A program made the position numbers and the translations under genes. The notes below the pieces were generated by a model. The model was not told where the DNA came from, did not search any database, and saw nothing but the letters and a program-made list of their open reading frames with translations. Source: Marinifilum sp. D714 (GTDB lineage: Bacteria > Bacteroidota > Bacteroidia > Bacteroidales > Marinifilaceae). From it: a DNA stretch of 64,000 nt. Positions 16,210 to 25,815 of the stretch are shown piece after piece. The stretch spans positions 124,001 through 188,000 of the forward strand of contig NZ_JALPNU010000001.1 of the NCBI RefSeq assembly GCF_030851345.1, given 5' to 3'. Positions within the stretch are counted from its first letter, which is position 1. Each line of letters starts with the position of its first letter.

Positions 16210-17655
16210 TTAATAACCAGGATTTTGCTCTACTGGATTTCCATTCGTCTCACTAGATGGGATTGAGGATATTCTGAAATCTTCAATACGCTGACGGTAT
16301 TGAGCTTCAGCATCGCTCCCCTTCTCAATGGCTTTATCTAACGATTCTCTAAGAATATCATTTCTTTCCAATAATTTTTCTGCTCCAAAACGGCGTAATG
16401 CAAAATATTCATGCCAGTTTTCAAATGACATTTCGATTAACCACTCGTTACAAATTGCAGTTTCAATTTCCTCTTGTGTTGCATGAGGAACAGGATTGGC
16501 TCCTGCCCGCGCTCTAATTGCAGCAATTGGTGCGTAAGCATCGTCATAAGAACCTCCATTGCGATAGATAGCCTCGGCTTTCAACAAATAAATTTCTGCT
16601 GTACGCAAATACATTAATGGTAAATTGTTTGATGAATTCACCAGCTTTTTAACGGTTGGGTTTTCATAAACAGTTCCTGCTGTTCCATAGCGATAATCAA
16701 CCTCTACAGTATCTCCAATAATTGTATTGTACCTTGGATCATCACCCAACAAACTGATATAATTTGATGATGGTCCCCATTTACCAGAACTGAAAGAGGT
16801 AATTCGCGTTTCAAGACTAGGTGCTTCGGAATCTCCAAATACTCTTCCGAACAAAATTTCGTTGGTGCTTCCCCAATCAGTGAAAATTGTTGAATAATCA
16901 GGGGCCAAGGCATTTTCAGTATGAGCCAATACTTCATCTGCCATGTTTATACAATCTGAATATCTTTCCATCTGAAAAAGTACTCTTGTTTTTAAAGCTT
17001 TGGCAGCTACTTTTGAAGCTTGCGAACATTCTGAATAGTCAGGACATTTATCTATTGCAATCTCCAACTCTTCCAGAATCATTTCATAACTATCAGCAAC
17101 TGTAGATCGATCTTTCTTCACATTTTCAATTGAAGGCAAATCGTTACGAATAATTAAACCCAACTTACTATCCATATCCCAATGCTGGGTGAATCGTAGC
17201 ATTAATCTTTCATAGGCCAAAGCTTTTAAGAAGTGTAATTCCCCAACAATTTCTTCTTTTCTGTTTCCTTCAAAATCATCAATTCCTTCAATAGCAGACA
17301 ACAAAAAATTGGCATTCTTTATCAATCCATAATCATAGGACCATTCATTACTTCCATTACCATACAATACTGGCCAGTAGCGTTCGTAATACCAAACAGC
17401 ATTTCCTCTTGTCCACCATTCAGGTTTTCTCATGGTACCAGCTTTAAAACTACCTTCAACCATAATATCCCTTGAATCGTAAGCATCAGCAGATAAGTTT
17501 GCATACACCCCGATTAAAGCCAATTCAACCTTTTTAGCATTGGTGATGGCCCCATCTAAATCAGCCTCGTACGGAGGCAATTTTTCTAAAAAATCATCTG
17601 TTGAACAACCAAACAGCAAAACACTGATTAGTAATATATTTATATATCTTTTCAT
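16210..17655 (-). CDS. SusD/RagB-family nutrient-binding lipoprotein (locus 1)
   Basis: 481 residues with a lipoprotein signal (LLISVLLFGC, lipidated Cys17). The N-terminal SusD-like domain (DDFLEKLPPYEADLDGAITN) leads into TPR helices (HFLKALAYERLMLRF) and the RagB/SusD C-terminal region (LPLMYLRTAEIYLLKAEAIY; IAAIRARAGANPVP; FENWHEYFALRRFGAE). It sits on the cell surface as the lid of the SusC channel and captures the nutrient. It starts 11 bases after the susC stop, a tight operon. The ligand cannot be deduced from sequence alone. Confidence 0.95.
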   Translation of the reverse strand: MKRYINILLISVLLFGCSTDDFLEKLPPYEADLDGAITNAKKVELALIGVYANLSADAYDSRDIMVEGSFKAGTMRKPEWWTRGNAVWYYERYWPVLYGNGSNEWSYDYGLIKNANFLLSAIEGIDDFEGNRKEEIVGELHFLKALAYERLMLRFTQHWDMDSKLGLIIRNDLPSIENVKKDRSTVADSYEMILEELEIAIDKCPDYSECSQASKVAAKALKTRVLFQMERYSDCINMADEVLAHTENALAPDYSTIFTDWGSTNEILFGRVFGDSEAPSLETRITSFSSGKWGPSSNYISLLGDDPRYNTIIGDTVEVDYRYGTAGTVYENPTVKKLVNSSNNLPLMYLRTAEIYLLKAEAIYRNGGSYDDAYAPIAAIRARAGANPVPHATQEEIETAICNEWLIEMSFENWHEYFALRRFGAEKLLERNDILRESLDKAIEKGSDAEAQYRQRIEDFRISSIPSSETNGNPVEQNPGY

Positions 17656-17666
17656 AGAATTTGCTT

Positions 17667-20600
17667 TTATAAGTTTAACTTCAATCCAACTGAATAAGTT
17701 CTAATTCCAGGATAACTGGTTTCATAGTTACCTCCAAAATTACCATTAGCGTTCACTGTCGCAGGATCGGTTCCCGGATAGGAAGTAATTGTGAATACAT
17801 TCGTTCCTGACACATAGACTTGTCCACTTATAGGTAAACCTTTAATCTCTGGAATATCATACGAAATCCTCAAGTCCTGTAATCTAAAATAAGAAGCATC
17901 GTGTAAACTCATTTTAGTCAATGCAGGAACTCCCTGTCCCAGATAAATTGCCGGAATCTCAGCATCGGTATTCTCTGGTGACCAACGATTGTACAAATTG
18001 TAATCAACAAGACCGACCAATTGACTTGGTACATTTTGTAATGTTTTACCATAGTACTTCAAACCACCAATCTGGAATCCAAAATTGGCAGTTAAGGAGA
18101 AGCGCTTGTATTTCATATTGGTATACATTCCTCCAAACAAATCCGGATCAGGATTTCCGATGATTGTCTTGTCTTTACTGTCTACTTTCCCATCACCATT
18201 TAAGTCTGTAAATTCAAGGTTTCCAGGATACAATGTTCCGTAATAAGAAGAGTGTCCATTGTCTACAGCATTTGCATTCAACTCATCAATTCTTTCCTGA
18301 TTTTGAATGATACCATTGTACTCATATCCAAAGAATGATCCCATGGCATGTCCAACTGCCAATACCTGTGATCCTGTTCCCTGAACAATGGTTCCACTAG
18401 AATTCTCCACAGCACCCTCTTCTTCCAGTTTTCGAACCTCATTCTTATTGGTAGCAAGGTTTAATCCCAAATCAAACACAAAGTCTTTTCTATCAATAAT
18501 CTTTGCTTTAATATTGAACTCAAATCCCTGGTTTCTTACACTCCCAATATTGTAATACATATCCTCTACAGCCATACTTGAAGGAAAAGAGAATAGTCTT
18601 ATTAGGTCTTCTGTATCTTTTCGGTAATAACCTAATGATCCTGTCAATCGATAATTGAACAATGCAAAATCCAATCCTGCATCGTACTGTGTTGAAAGCT
18701 CCCATTGAATGTCTTTGTTACCTATCTGAGAATGCTCAATACCTGGCTGATCATTATATTTGGTAGCCCTGTACAAATCTCTGTTCGAATAACTATTTAA
18801 GTTCTGAATACCAGTCTTACCCGCTGAAACTTTTAATTTTAGGTCATTTATAAAGTCAGCATCACTCAAAAAGTCCTCTTTGTTGATTCTCCATGCAATT
18901 GCTCCCGATGGGAAGAATCCGTAGCGATTGTTCTTACCAAACATAGAAGAACCATCGTAACGAGCAGTAACAGTAAAAAGATACTTATCCTTATACTTGT
19001 AATTCAAACGAGCAAATGAAGAAAACAGGGATCTCCCTCTCTTACTATCCGATGAGCGATCAAAATCAGTTCCTGCAGAAACATTCGTGTAGATCTCATC
19101 CATTGCAAAACCACTCTTTGAAAGATATCCCGACTGGTTTTCAGAATCCTCGTAAGAAACACCTCCTACAAAGTCAATATTATGAACTTCATTAAATGTT
19201 TTTGCATAGCTCAAGGTATTATCAAGCACCGTATTGTAACCTCTGCTTTCAGCCTTACTTGCCGATGCTTCATTGTACCAGCTCAAATAACTTGGTGAAA
19301 ATTGATAATTGTAATTCATGTATTGATTTACCGAAAAGCTAGTTTTGAATTTCAGGTCTTTCAATACTGTTAGTTCTCCGTAAAGGTTACCGGATAGCCT
19401 GTATTCATCTGAGTTATTGATCTTGGTTGAATTTGCTACTGGATTATCTTCATAAAAAGTAACACCATCCTCTTTGTAAACTGGTAAATCAGGACGTTCT
19501 CCCTGAGCTAAAAACATGGAAGTACCTGACTGGCTCTGATCCGTGTAAGACAAATTGATTCTTGTCCCGATTTTAAATTTAGGATTGATATTGATATCCA
19601 AATTCACACGACCTGAATATCTTGTCAGATCATCATGAACAACCATCCCCTTGTGATCCATTACGGAACCGGAAATAAAATAAGAGATATCCTTACTTCC
19701 ACCACGTACTGACAGGTCTACATTCTGTCTGTTTGCTGTTTGTTTTACCAAATCAAACCAATCGGTGTCTGCGTCACCAACATATCCACCATCCGGATCA
19801 AGAATGTTCTCTGCCGTTCTATTTCCCGGATCTACTACCAATGTTTGGTTGGCCAAATCAGTTAAAAAAGAACGGAACTCATCTCCATTAAGCATTGAGA
19901 AATTTTTAATCTGAGAATCCGTAGAGTAATTGTAGGTAACAGAAAATTTAGCTTTCTCATTCAATCTACCTCTTTTGGTAGTGATCATCAACACACCATT
20001 TGCCGCCCTTGATCCGTAAATGGCCGAAGCAGAAGCATCTTTCAACACATCAACCGAAGCAATATCAGAAGGTGGAATGGAATTTAAAATCTCCGAATCA
20101 TCGGTTGGCACACCATCAATCACATACAATGGTTCATTACTACCTGTAAGCGATGTGGCACCACGAACTCTTACTCTTACCGTTTCACCCGGACGACCTG
20201 TGTTTCCGCTTACCATTACCCCTGCAGCCATATTCTGCAACAGTGAAATAGAAGACGGAACGTTTTTCATTTCCAACTCCTTCTCAGAAACACGGGCTAC
20301 CGAACCTGTAAAATCTCTAACAGCAGTTGTTCCATATCCAACAACAACAACCTCTGCCATCTGCTCTGTATCCGAAGTTAATGTAATGTTTTCTACCTCC
20401 TGTCCATTGTAAACAACTTCCTGAGGCAACATTCCAACAAAAGAGAAAATCAATACTGCATTTGGATTTTCCAATTCCAAAGTATAGTTCCCGTTGATGT
20501 CGGTAGCAACACCTGTAGTGCTACCCTTAATTACAACAGATACACCCGGTAAAGGCTCCCCATATTTATCGGTTACTTTTCCTTTCAATTTTTTCTTTTC

Positions 20601-20981
20601 CTGCACTTCCTTGATAACAGGAACAGGATCTTTTTTGGTAATGATCACAAAATCCTCAACAATTTCGTACTTTACCGGTGCTTGCTGACAAATTTCATTC
20701 ATCACCTCTTCCAAACTGGCATCTTTCATGTCCAACTGAACTTCAATCTTATCGTTTATTTCATGCACATTGTACATGAAATAAGTTCCTGTTTGATGGT
20801 TTAAATCTTCCAACACATCAACCAATGATGATTTGACCTGAACACTAACTTGTTGTCCAAGAAGAACAGATGCAGAAAGCTGCAAACTTCCAACAAGAAT
20901 TAAAATAAAACTTAGCTTCATAACAAGCAGGGTTTTTCGAATGGAAGGTGACATACACCTCCACATAAGGTTTTTTTTCAT
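17667..20981 (-). CDS. SusC/RagA TonB-dependent transporter with STN signalling domain (locus 1)
   Basis: 1104 residues from ATG 20981, chosen because MKKNLMWRCMSPSIRKTLL matches the paralog at 37465; the frame opens 14 codons earlier. Order: signal segment, STN domain at about 45-115 (VLEDLNHQTGTYFMYNVHEI), carboxypeptidase-regulatory-like domain at 128-215, TonB-box region AEVVVVGYGT, plug at 225-345 (VRVRGATSLTG; LYVIDGVPT; LKDASASAIYGSRAANGV), and a 22-strand barrel to the end. It imports a ligand delivered by SusD. The STN domain contacts FecR to report substrate. The N-terminal 200 residues are almost identical to those of locus 2; the rest is not. Confidence 0.96.
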   Translation of the reverse strand: MKKNLMWRCMSPSIRKTLLVMKLSFILILVGSLQLSASVLLGQQVSVQVKSSLVDVLEDLNHQTGTYFMYNVHEINDKIEVQLDMKDASLEEVMNEICQQAPVKYEIVEDFVIITKKDPVPVIKEVQEKKKLKGKVTDKYGEPLPGVSVVIKGSTTGVATDINGNYTLELENPNAVLIFSFVGMLPQEVVYNGQEVENITLTSDTEQMAEVVVVGYGTTAVRDFTGSVARVSEKELEMKNVPSSISLLQNMAAGVMVSGNTGRPGETVRVRVRGATSLTGSNEPLYVIDGVPTDDSEILNSIPPSDIASVDVLKDASASAIYGSRAANGVLMITTKRGRLNEKAKFSVTYNYSTDSQIKNFSMLNGDEFRSFLTDLANQTLVVDPGNRTAENILDPDGGYVGDADTDWFDLVKQTANRQNVDLSVRGGSKDISYFISGSVMDHKGMVVHDDLTRYSGRVNLDININPKFKIGTRINLSYTDQSQSGTSMFLAQGERPDLPVYKEDGVTFYEDNPVANSTKINNSDEYRLSGNLYGELTVLKDLKFKTSFSVNQYMNYNYQFSPSYLSWYNEASASKAESRGYNTVLDNTLSYAKTFNEVHNIDFVGGVSYEDSENQSGYLSKSGFAMDEIYTNVSAGTDFDRSSDSKRGRSLFSSFARLNYKYKDKYLFTVTARYDGSSMFGKNNRYGFFPSGAIAWRINKEDFLSDADFINDLKLKVSAGKTGIQNLNSYSNRDLYRATKYNDQPGIEHSQIGNKDIQWELSTQYDAGLDFALFNYRLTGSLGYYRKDTEDLIRLFSFPSSMAVEDMYYNIGSVRNQGFEFNIKAKIIDRKDFVFDLGLNLATNKNEVRKLEEEGAVENSSGTIVQGTGSQVLAVGHAMGSFFGYEYNGIIQNQERIDELNANAVDNGHSSYYGTLYPGNLEFTDLNGDGKVDSKDKTIIGNPDPDLFGGMYTNMKYKRFSLTANFGFQIGGLKYYGKTLQNVPSQLVGLVDYNLYNRWSPENTDAEIPAIYLGQGVPALTKMSLHDASYFRLQDLRISYDIPEIKGLPISGQVYVSGTNVFTITSYPGTDPATVNANGNFGGNYETSYPGIRTYSVGLKLNL

Positions 20982-21040
20982 AACTTTATGGTCTAGATTA
21001 ATACTGCCATTGACAATTCTCAATGGTTGTTATTTGTTAA

Positions 21041-21072
21041 AACAGGGAATGTGGCCGCATTTCCTGTTTTTT
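21041..21072. other. Hairpin in the fecR-susC gap, locus 1
   Basis: AACAGGGAATG / CATTTCCTGTT, an 11-bp stem with one mismatch enclosing TGGCCG, lies in the leader of susC. A run of T follows it on the plus strand, and A6 before and T4 after on the minus strand. A copy with the same stem is at 37527-37554. It may be an attenuator or processing site on the fecR-susC message. Confidence 0.5.
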
Positions 21073-21110
21073 ATGTGCTCTTGGGTGGCCGCCACAAAAG
21101 CGCAATATCT

Positions 21111-22307
21111 TTATTCAGGTTTCCCTACAATTATTTTATCATCTTTAATAGCAAATTTTACATCGGCTATCTTTTCAATCATTTCAAGTGTAAAGTCCAA
21201 GGATTTGTCTTTCTTGGCTGCACCTGTAAATCTGTATTCACGATACTTGTAATCGGTAAAGAAGAATTCAACATTGTACCATCGGCTTAACTGATGGCAA
21301 ATTTCTTCCAATGACTGATCTTTATAACGAAACACTCCATCTTTCCATGAGGTATACAATGCTGTATTTACCTTTTCTACCTTAAATCGATTGTCTCCTT
21401 TTTTTACTGTAGCCTGAAATCCGGGCTTCAACAACTCCTTATTGCCCAAACAACTTAGCTCTACGCTACCCTCAACCAAAGTCGTTGAAATGTGCTCCTC
21501 ATCATCGTATGCTGATATATTAAAGCTTGTTCCCAGCACCTTTACTTCGGTATCGTGAGACGCTATCACAAATGGTTTGCTCGGATTGTGCGTAACTTCG
21601 AAATAGGCTTCTCCAGTTAATTCCACTTTCCTTTTGTTTCCAACAAACTGCACAGGATATCTTAAGCTCGATTCCGAATTCAACCAAACTTTTGTTCCAT
21701 CAGCTAATACCAGCGAGTACTCTCCTCCTCTTGGAATTTCAATTTGATTGTAAATCACCCTGTCTTTAGCAGAAGAAGCATTATCATATATCAATTCGCT
21801 ATCGGCATTTTTTTGAATCAAAGTCCCATCCGCTTCAGTTATCAACTCCTTGTCACTCTCTTCAAGATTCACTTTTTGTCCATTTTCAAGCGTAAGTACT
21901 GCCTTTTTAGTGCCAATGCTTGATATTTCCGCAAAATTGTAGTCCTTTTCAAAATCATAATCATTTCTTACCTGCTCAATCATGAAATAGCCAACTGTAA
22001 ATAAAACTACAACCGCTGCGGCATAAGGCAACCAGGTATGTAATTTTCTTACTTTAGATCTCTTTTCAGGCTTCGATAATGATTTGCTAATATTCAACCA
22101 TGCATTTTCTTTTCGAATTTGATCCAGCTTGCTCAAAGCATCACTCTCTTTAAAAAGAGCCAAATATTTGGCAAACTCCTCCGCATTGGCCTCATCTTCT
22201 TTCAGCCATTCCTGTAGCTTTTGAGCCCCCGAATCAGAAATCCTTCCTTGCTGATATTCTTGAATTAGCTCTATAATATGTTCTTGCGAAATGTGCATTT
22301 TCTTCAT
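21111..22307 (-). CDS. FecR-family anti-sigma factor (locus 1)
   Basis: 398 residues. The cytoplasmic N-terminal sigma-binding part (HIIELIQEYQQGRISDSGAQ) precedes one membrane span near 93-114 (YAAAVVVLFTVGYFMI), the periplasmic FecR domain (IPRGGEYSLVLADGTKVWLN; GEAYFEVTHNPSKPF; VLGTSFNISAY) and a C-terminal DUF4974 domain (DQSLEEICHQLSRWYNVEFF) that contacts the STN domain of SusC. It holds the neighbouring ECF sigma factor at the membrane until the transporter is loaded. It lies between sigma (210 bases upstream) and susC (129 bases downstream). It is roughly nine-tenths identical to the locus 2 protein. Confidence 0.95.
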   Translation of the reverse strand: MKKMHISQEHIIELIQEYQQGRISDSGAQKLQEWLKEDEANAEEFAKYLALFKESDALSKLDQIRKENAWLNISKSLSKPEKRSKVRKLHTWLPYAAAVVVLFTVGYFMIEQVRNDYDFEKDYNFAEISSIGTKKAVLTLENGQKVNLEESDKELITEADGTLIQKNADSELIYDNASSAKDRVIYNQIEIPRGGEYSLVLADGTKVWLNSESSLRYPVQFVGNKRKVELTGEAYFEVTHNPSKPFVIASHDTEVKVLGTSFNISAYDDEEHISTTLVEGSVELSCLGNKELLKPGFQATVKKGDNRFKVEKVNTALYTSWKDGVFRYKDQSLEEICHQLSRWYNVEFFFTDYKYREYRFTGAAKKDKSLDFTLEMIEKIADVKFAIKDDKIIVGKPE

Positions 22308-22517
22308 TGTTTAAACCTATAAGTGTGTTTTTGGGAAACGGGTGACAAGTTTTTTCAACTTTTTTCCAAAATATCTTTCAAAGTAGTGAATAATGGGAAA
22401 GTTGAATGAGTAATGAGTATGCAAAGTTCGGAACTCATAGCTACTTCCTCAACTTTATACTTTATACTTTATATCCCGATTCTCGGGACCAGAAGAGCTG
22501 ACTTTACACTTGTAGCT

Positions 22518-23069
22518 TTACGGTATCAAAATCATCACCAATACATCCAAATTACTGCGCAACTGCTTTAAAGCTCTGGAATAATGTGTTTTTACTGTAT
22601 TGATGGAAATATCCATTTCTTCAGCAACTTCGGCATATTTCATTTTCTCAAAAGCGATGGCTTCGAAAACGGCTTTGCATTGGGCAGGTAAAAGAGCAAT
22701 CTCTTTATAGAGTTTTTCTTTTCTTTCTTCCAATTGCTGACTTTCGTATTTGTCTTCGATGATATCGTAGGCCTTATTCTCTATTTCTTCGAATCGAAAT
22801 TTTTGATCTTTTTTTATCTGATTGATGGAATTGTTGCGAACAATAGTAAACAGGTATGACTTTATGGAACCAGTGAATTCTATCATTCTCTCCTTTTCCC
22901 ACAAATTGATGAAAGCTTCCTGTACAATGTCCTCTGCTTTCTCGTAGGAATCGAAGTACTTATAGGCAAATACGCAAAGCGGAGTGTAATACAAATCGAA
23001 CAACATACGAAGACCTGTTTGATCTCCATTTTTAAACTTTTGAATGATATCTTGTTCGTGTTGCTCCAT
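22518..23069 (-). CDS. ECF RNA polymerase sigma factor (locus 1)
   Basis: 183 residues. Region 2 (FDLYYTPLCVFAYKYFDS; AEDIVQEAFINLWEK) binds the core and the -10 element. Region 4 (LPAQCKAVFEAIAFEKMKY; EEMDISINTVKTHYSRALKQ) is the helix-turn-helix. It matches the FecI-like Bacteroidota family 1 ECF factors that pair with FecR and STN-bearing SusC. It is expected to transcribe susC/susD of its locus; cross-talk with the near-identical factor at 39059-39610 is likely. A 33-base sequence upstream is shared with that gene. Confidence 0.95.
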   Translation of the reverse strand: MEQHEQDIIQKFKNGDQTGLRMLFDLYYTPLCVFAYKYFDSYEKAEDIVQEAFINLWEKERMIEFTGSIKSYLFTIVRNNSINQIKKDQKFRFEEIENKAYDIIEDKYESQQLEERKEKLYKEIALLPAQCKAVFEAIAFEKMKYAEVAEEMDISINTVKTHYSRALKQLRSNLDVLVMILIP

Positions 23070-23080
23070 ATTTATTGCGA

Positions 23081-23113
23081 TAAAAGTAAAAAAGCTTACG
23101 GAAAATGCAAAAG
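23081..23113 (-). promoter_or_regulatory. Conserved upstream box of sigma gene, locus 1
   Basis: A 33-base stretch containing GCTTACGGAAAAT, starting 11 bases before the start codon, differs at only one position from 39622-39654 in locus 2, whereas flanking bases diverge. The conservation and place suggest the sigma-gene promoter or leader. Confidence 0.45.
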
Positions 23114-23244
23114 CCTACGGAGTGGAGGGAATTCCAAAACACCAATTCAATCTTTATATATGATATAATTTAAATTACTACATTTTGAGGGAAATCTAAG
23201 TCAGGATAACATCTCATTGGATATGTTGTGAAGTAAAAATGAAA

Positions 23245-23276
23245 GGCCAACTCAAGCAAATGAGTTAGCCCTTTTT
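23245..23276. terminator. Bidirectional terminator-like hairpin
   Basis: GGCCAACTCA / TGAGTTAGCC (23245-23254, 23261-23270) with a six-base loop and CTTTTT on the plus side. On the minus strand it stands just after the stop of the unknown gene at 23301-23924, whose transcript it would end. Confidence 0.65.
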
Positions 23277-23300
23277 AATTCGTATATATCAAAATTACCG

Positions 23301-23924
23301 CTAAAAGCTGATCTTATAAACATTCGATTCCTTCCCAACTTTGGTATCCTTAACAATGTAAAAGAAGGTATATTCTCTTAACTCATAAGACTGCTCATCT
23401 CTCTTCTCGCGAACATCGATGTATTGGGTTCCATTGCAGGTATCCAAATACTTAAAATGGCCTTCCCCATTAATTCGACTGTAAATTCGAACTCCATCAG
23501 TTCCTTGTTTTGAAATCCTAATGGTTGGATATCCACCTTGCATTTCCACTTTTACTTCCGGCTTCATATCTGCAGTATCCTGATTGGTATAGGTAATTTC
23601 AATTCCCAAATCGACACCAATTGCCTTGGTATAATTAGGCTTAGCCATCAGTTCAACTCTTCTGTTACGCATGTAAGGAGTCAATATACCTCTAGACTCA
23701 TTGAGTTCCTCAATTTTTGCACTGGCATTGGCTACTGCAATGTCTTTGGCCTCTTTTTTTGCAATAACATCATCCATAATTTCAATATCAGCAGCAATTT
23801 CCTCATCTGTTAAACCTAAAATGTCTTTGTAGAGTGGAAGTTTCTTTTTGTAGACAGCGGCTTTATCAACATAGATATTCTCAGGTCCTGCGATAAAGTC
23901 ATGTCGTTTTTTAAGTATAGTCAT
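23301..23924 (-). CDS. Conserved-looking hypothetical protein
   Basis: 207 residues, not recognised. There is no signal peptide or membrane segment. Residues 1-75 are charged and helical (YKDILGLTDEEIAADIEIMD); residues 95-207 look like a beta-rich domain (GVDLGIEITYTNQD, YPTIRISKQGTDGVRIYSR, YELREYTFFYIVKDTKVG), reminiscent of a fibronectin-III-like or tail-associated fold, which is only an impression. Base composition and codon use resemble the neighbours, and it has its own terminator at 23245-23276. It stands alone between locus 1 and a 1.7-kb gene-free stretch, so context gives no function. Confidence 0.7.
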   Translation of the reverse strand: MTILKKRHDFIAGPENIYVDKAAVYKKKLPLYKDILGLTDEEIAADIEIMDDVIAKKEAKDIAVANASAKIEELNESRGILTPYMRNRRVELMAKPNYTKAIGVDLGIEITYTNQDTADMKPEVKVEMQGGYPTIRISKQGTDGVRIYSRINGEGHFKYLDTCNGTQYIDVREKRDEQSYELREYTFFYIVKDTKVGKESNVYKISF

Positions 23925-24653
23925 AACTATAAGATATTAATTCAACATTGAGGCAAGATCATAAACCATTTAGATTAGTCATTTCTTTTTTGAGCTTACC
24001 CCATTAAAATCTATCGTATAAAATAAATCTTTAAAAATTTATATCGATTTACACATTCAGAACAGAAAAAACTTCCATCCCAATGGTTGAACCAAATTGT
24101 AATGAGTTACAATTCTTATTGTTAGCGTAACTTATTAGGAAGAAAATTGGTTTAACGAAAAGCCAGAACGATTCAACAATATAACAACCAATCCAAGTCC
24201 ATCAATTCAACGAGAATAAACTTTTCATTATTAAAATTAGAAGAGAAACACAAAAACAAATCACAAATCAATAAAAAATTTCATTCAATTATTATGATTT
24301 ATTTCTCTTCCTTTTATCAAGTAGCTTATACAATTGATAATACATTTTTATGACTACTATAAGAGATGAGAAAATTTGAAAATCTCATTTTTCAAATTCG
24401 AAAACATTCATTTTCTCAAACAAGAACATAAATAGCAAGATGTTTTCAAAAAGAGAAAAGCTCAACAATTCCTTATAAACAGTACCATACAGCCTCAAAA
24501 CTTTTCATTGATATAACAAATTATCACAAAATCATTTCAATAATTCAGTCCATCAAAAAAAAATTTTTCATCCAAAAAAACGATCCAATTTATGTTAATC
24601 CATTTTAAGAATATCCGGCTTTATTATATCCCTATGAGGTCATTTCTTGAACT

Positions 24654-24960
24654 GTGAGAGTGATTTTTTGGAGTGTTTTGTGGCTATTTTCGTGTGAAAA
24701 TGTCCACAAAAAACATGTGAGAGCAATTCTCACACTATATTCTGACGATTTTCAAATGTGAGAATCATCAAAAAACATATAAATATCCAGCTTGAACATG
24801 AAAATCGCAATTTTCAAATGTGAGAATCGTCAAAAAATAGCTAAACTGACGATTTTCACGTGAGAGATTCACTCTCACACATGTGAGAATGATTCTCACA
24901 CTCTAATCTGAGCATTTTTAAGTGTGAGAACTCACCAAAATAATGAGAGAATCACTCTCA
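24654..24960. repeat. Cluster of GTGAGA palindromes and nested inverted repeats
   Basis: At least eight GTGAGA or TGAGAG half-sites occur in about 310 bases. Full palindromes include GTGAGAGCAATTCTCAC (from 24718), GTGAGAGATTCACTCTCAC (24860-24878), GTGAGAATGATTCTCAC (24883-24899) and TGAGAGAATCACTCTCA (24944-24960). Between them, TGACGATTTTCA...TGAGAATCATCA units (24742, 24806, 24847) form larger imperfect palindromes of their own. No coding sense, no transposase and no regular period. Confidence 0.75.
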
Positions 24961-25365
24961 AGCCCTTTAATTTCGGGATTTCTTGTAATTCTTACTCTCA
25001 AAATTGTTTATGCTCATCCCCAAAACTTACCCGCTATACATATATAAGGTATATAAATTCGCTTGTCCGTATTTCATCGCAGGTTCATTTGAACTATTTT
25101 ATTGTTAATCATTTTTCAGTCAACTTCTATTTTTACGAGCTTAAAAATTGACTTCATTTTAGAGCTAAACGTCATATTTTCGACTTTAGTCACTAAAAAA
25201 GATGATTTCATAAGCAAAATGAGTAGTTTAAAATTGGAAATACTTGATTGAAAATCAAATTTAATGGCATTAGGTTGGAGACCTGAGATAAATATGAACT
25301 TTAGACTTTCTAAAAGTTATAAACACGCCTTTCGGCAGATGGAATTAAAAAGGCCAGAAAGAAAA

Positions 25366-25388
25366 GAGCAAGCCATTACAGCTTGCTC
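25366..25388. other. GAGCAAGC hairpin resembling the end of the HU-like gene
   Basis: GAGCAAGC / GCTTGCTC (25366-25373, 25381-25388). The surrounding bases (AAAGAGCAAGCC before, CTAATCAAATGAA after) match those at the 3' end of the HU-like gene at 41011-41056, so this may be a stray copy of that gene end or a shared terminator. Confidence 0.45.
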
Positions 25389-25469
25389 CTACAACTAATC
25401 AAATGAATACCTTTGGGAGACAAATCGTAAAGGTAAACCTGAAAAGATTTCATTTTTATGTCTTTATTA

Positions 25470-25499
25470 GGAGTAGGCACAATTGGTTGTGCCTACTCC
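25470..25499. other. Perfect 13-bp hairpin
   Basis: GGAGTAGGCACAA / TTGTGCCTACTCC with a TTGG loop. No U run follows on either strand. It lies 118 bases from the truncated tlpA end. Function unknown. Confidence 0.5.
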
Positions 25500-25617
25500 A
25501 TAATTAACCTGCTTCATTTACTTTCACCTAAAAACTCCCGGAATTATGAGGATAAAATTGTACGATACTTAAATTGTAGAGGTTAATTTTACTTTATATG
25601 GAGCCCATAAGAAAAAC

Positions 25618-25815
25618 TCATTTCTCCAATAGGGCTTCAATCTCCAATGGGTGTAGGTCAAAACCAATAATGATTCCATTCGCATCGATTAATAAGTTCT
25701 TCCCAACAGAGCCAAACTGTCCTCCCATGATTTGATCTCCGGTATCAAAAACATTCATCCAATTGAATTCATGTTTCTTCATCACCTTTAACCAATCTGC
25801 TTTTGCTTCCTTCAT
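25618..25815 (-). pseudogene. tlpA fragment, C-terminal third only
   Basis: The 65 residues read as the end of a TlpA-like thioredoxin: [19 protein letters not shown], then VGKNLLIDANGIIIGFDLHP. The core with the CxxC motif and everything before it is missing. The frame stops being TlpA-like at 25813-25815, exactly where enolase sequence begins on the opposite strand. The apparent start Met is therefore likely chance. It cannot be redox active. It is related to the intact TlpA proteins at 28995 and 44571. Confidence 0.8.

Larger units (their letters stand above)
23925..25617. other. Gene-free 1.7-kb stretch
   Basis: No convincing gene is seen. 23925-24600 is AT-rich and featureless to the eye. 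24654-24960 holds the GTGAGA palindrome cluster. 25366-25388 and 25470-25499 are hairpins. Short open frames (for example 24924-25151) have no Bacteroidota-like start context and run through the repeats. The stretch ends at the truncated tlpA/enolase junction, so it may be a decayed region. Confidence 0.6.

Noticed and set aside
24924-25151. 75-codon frame in the gene-free stretch
   Set aside because: It starts inside the GTGAGA palindromes and shows no domain or signal; repeats alone explain it.
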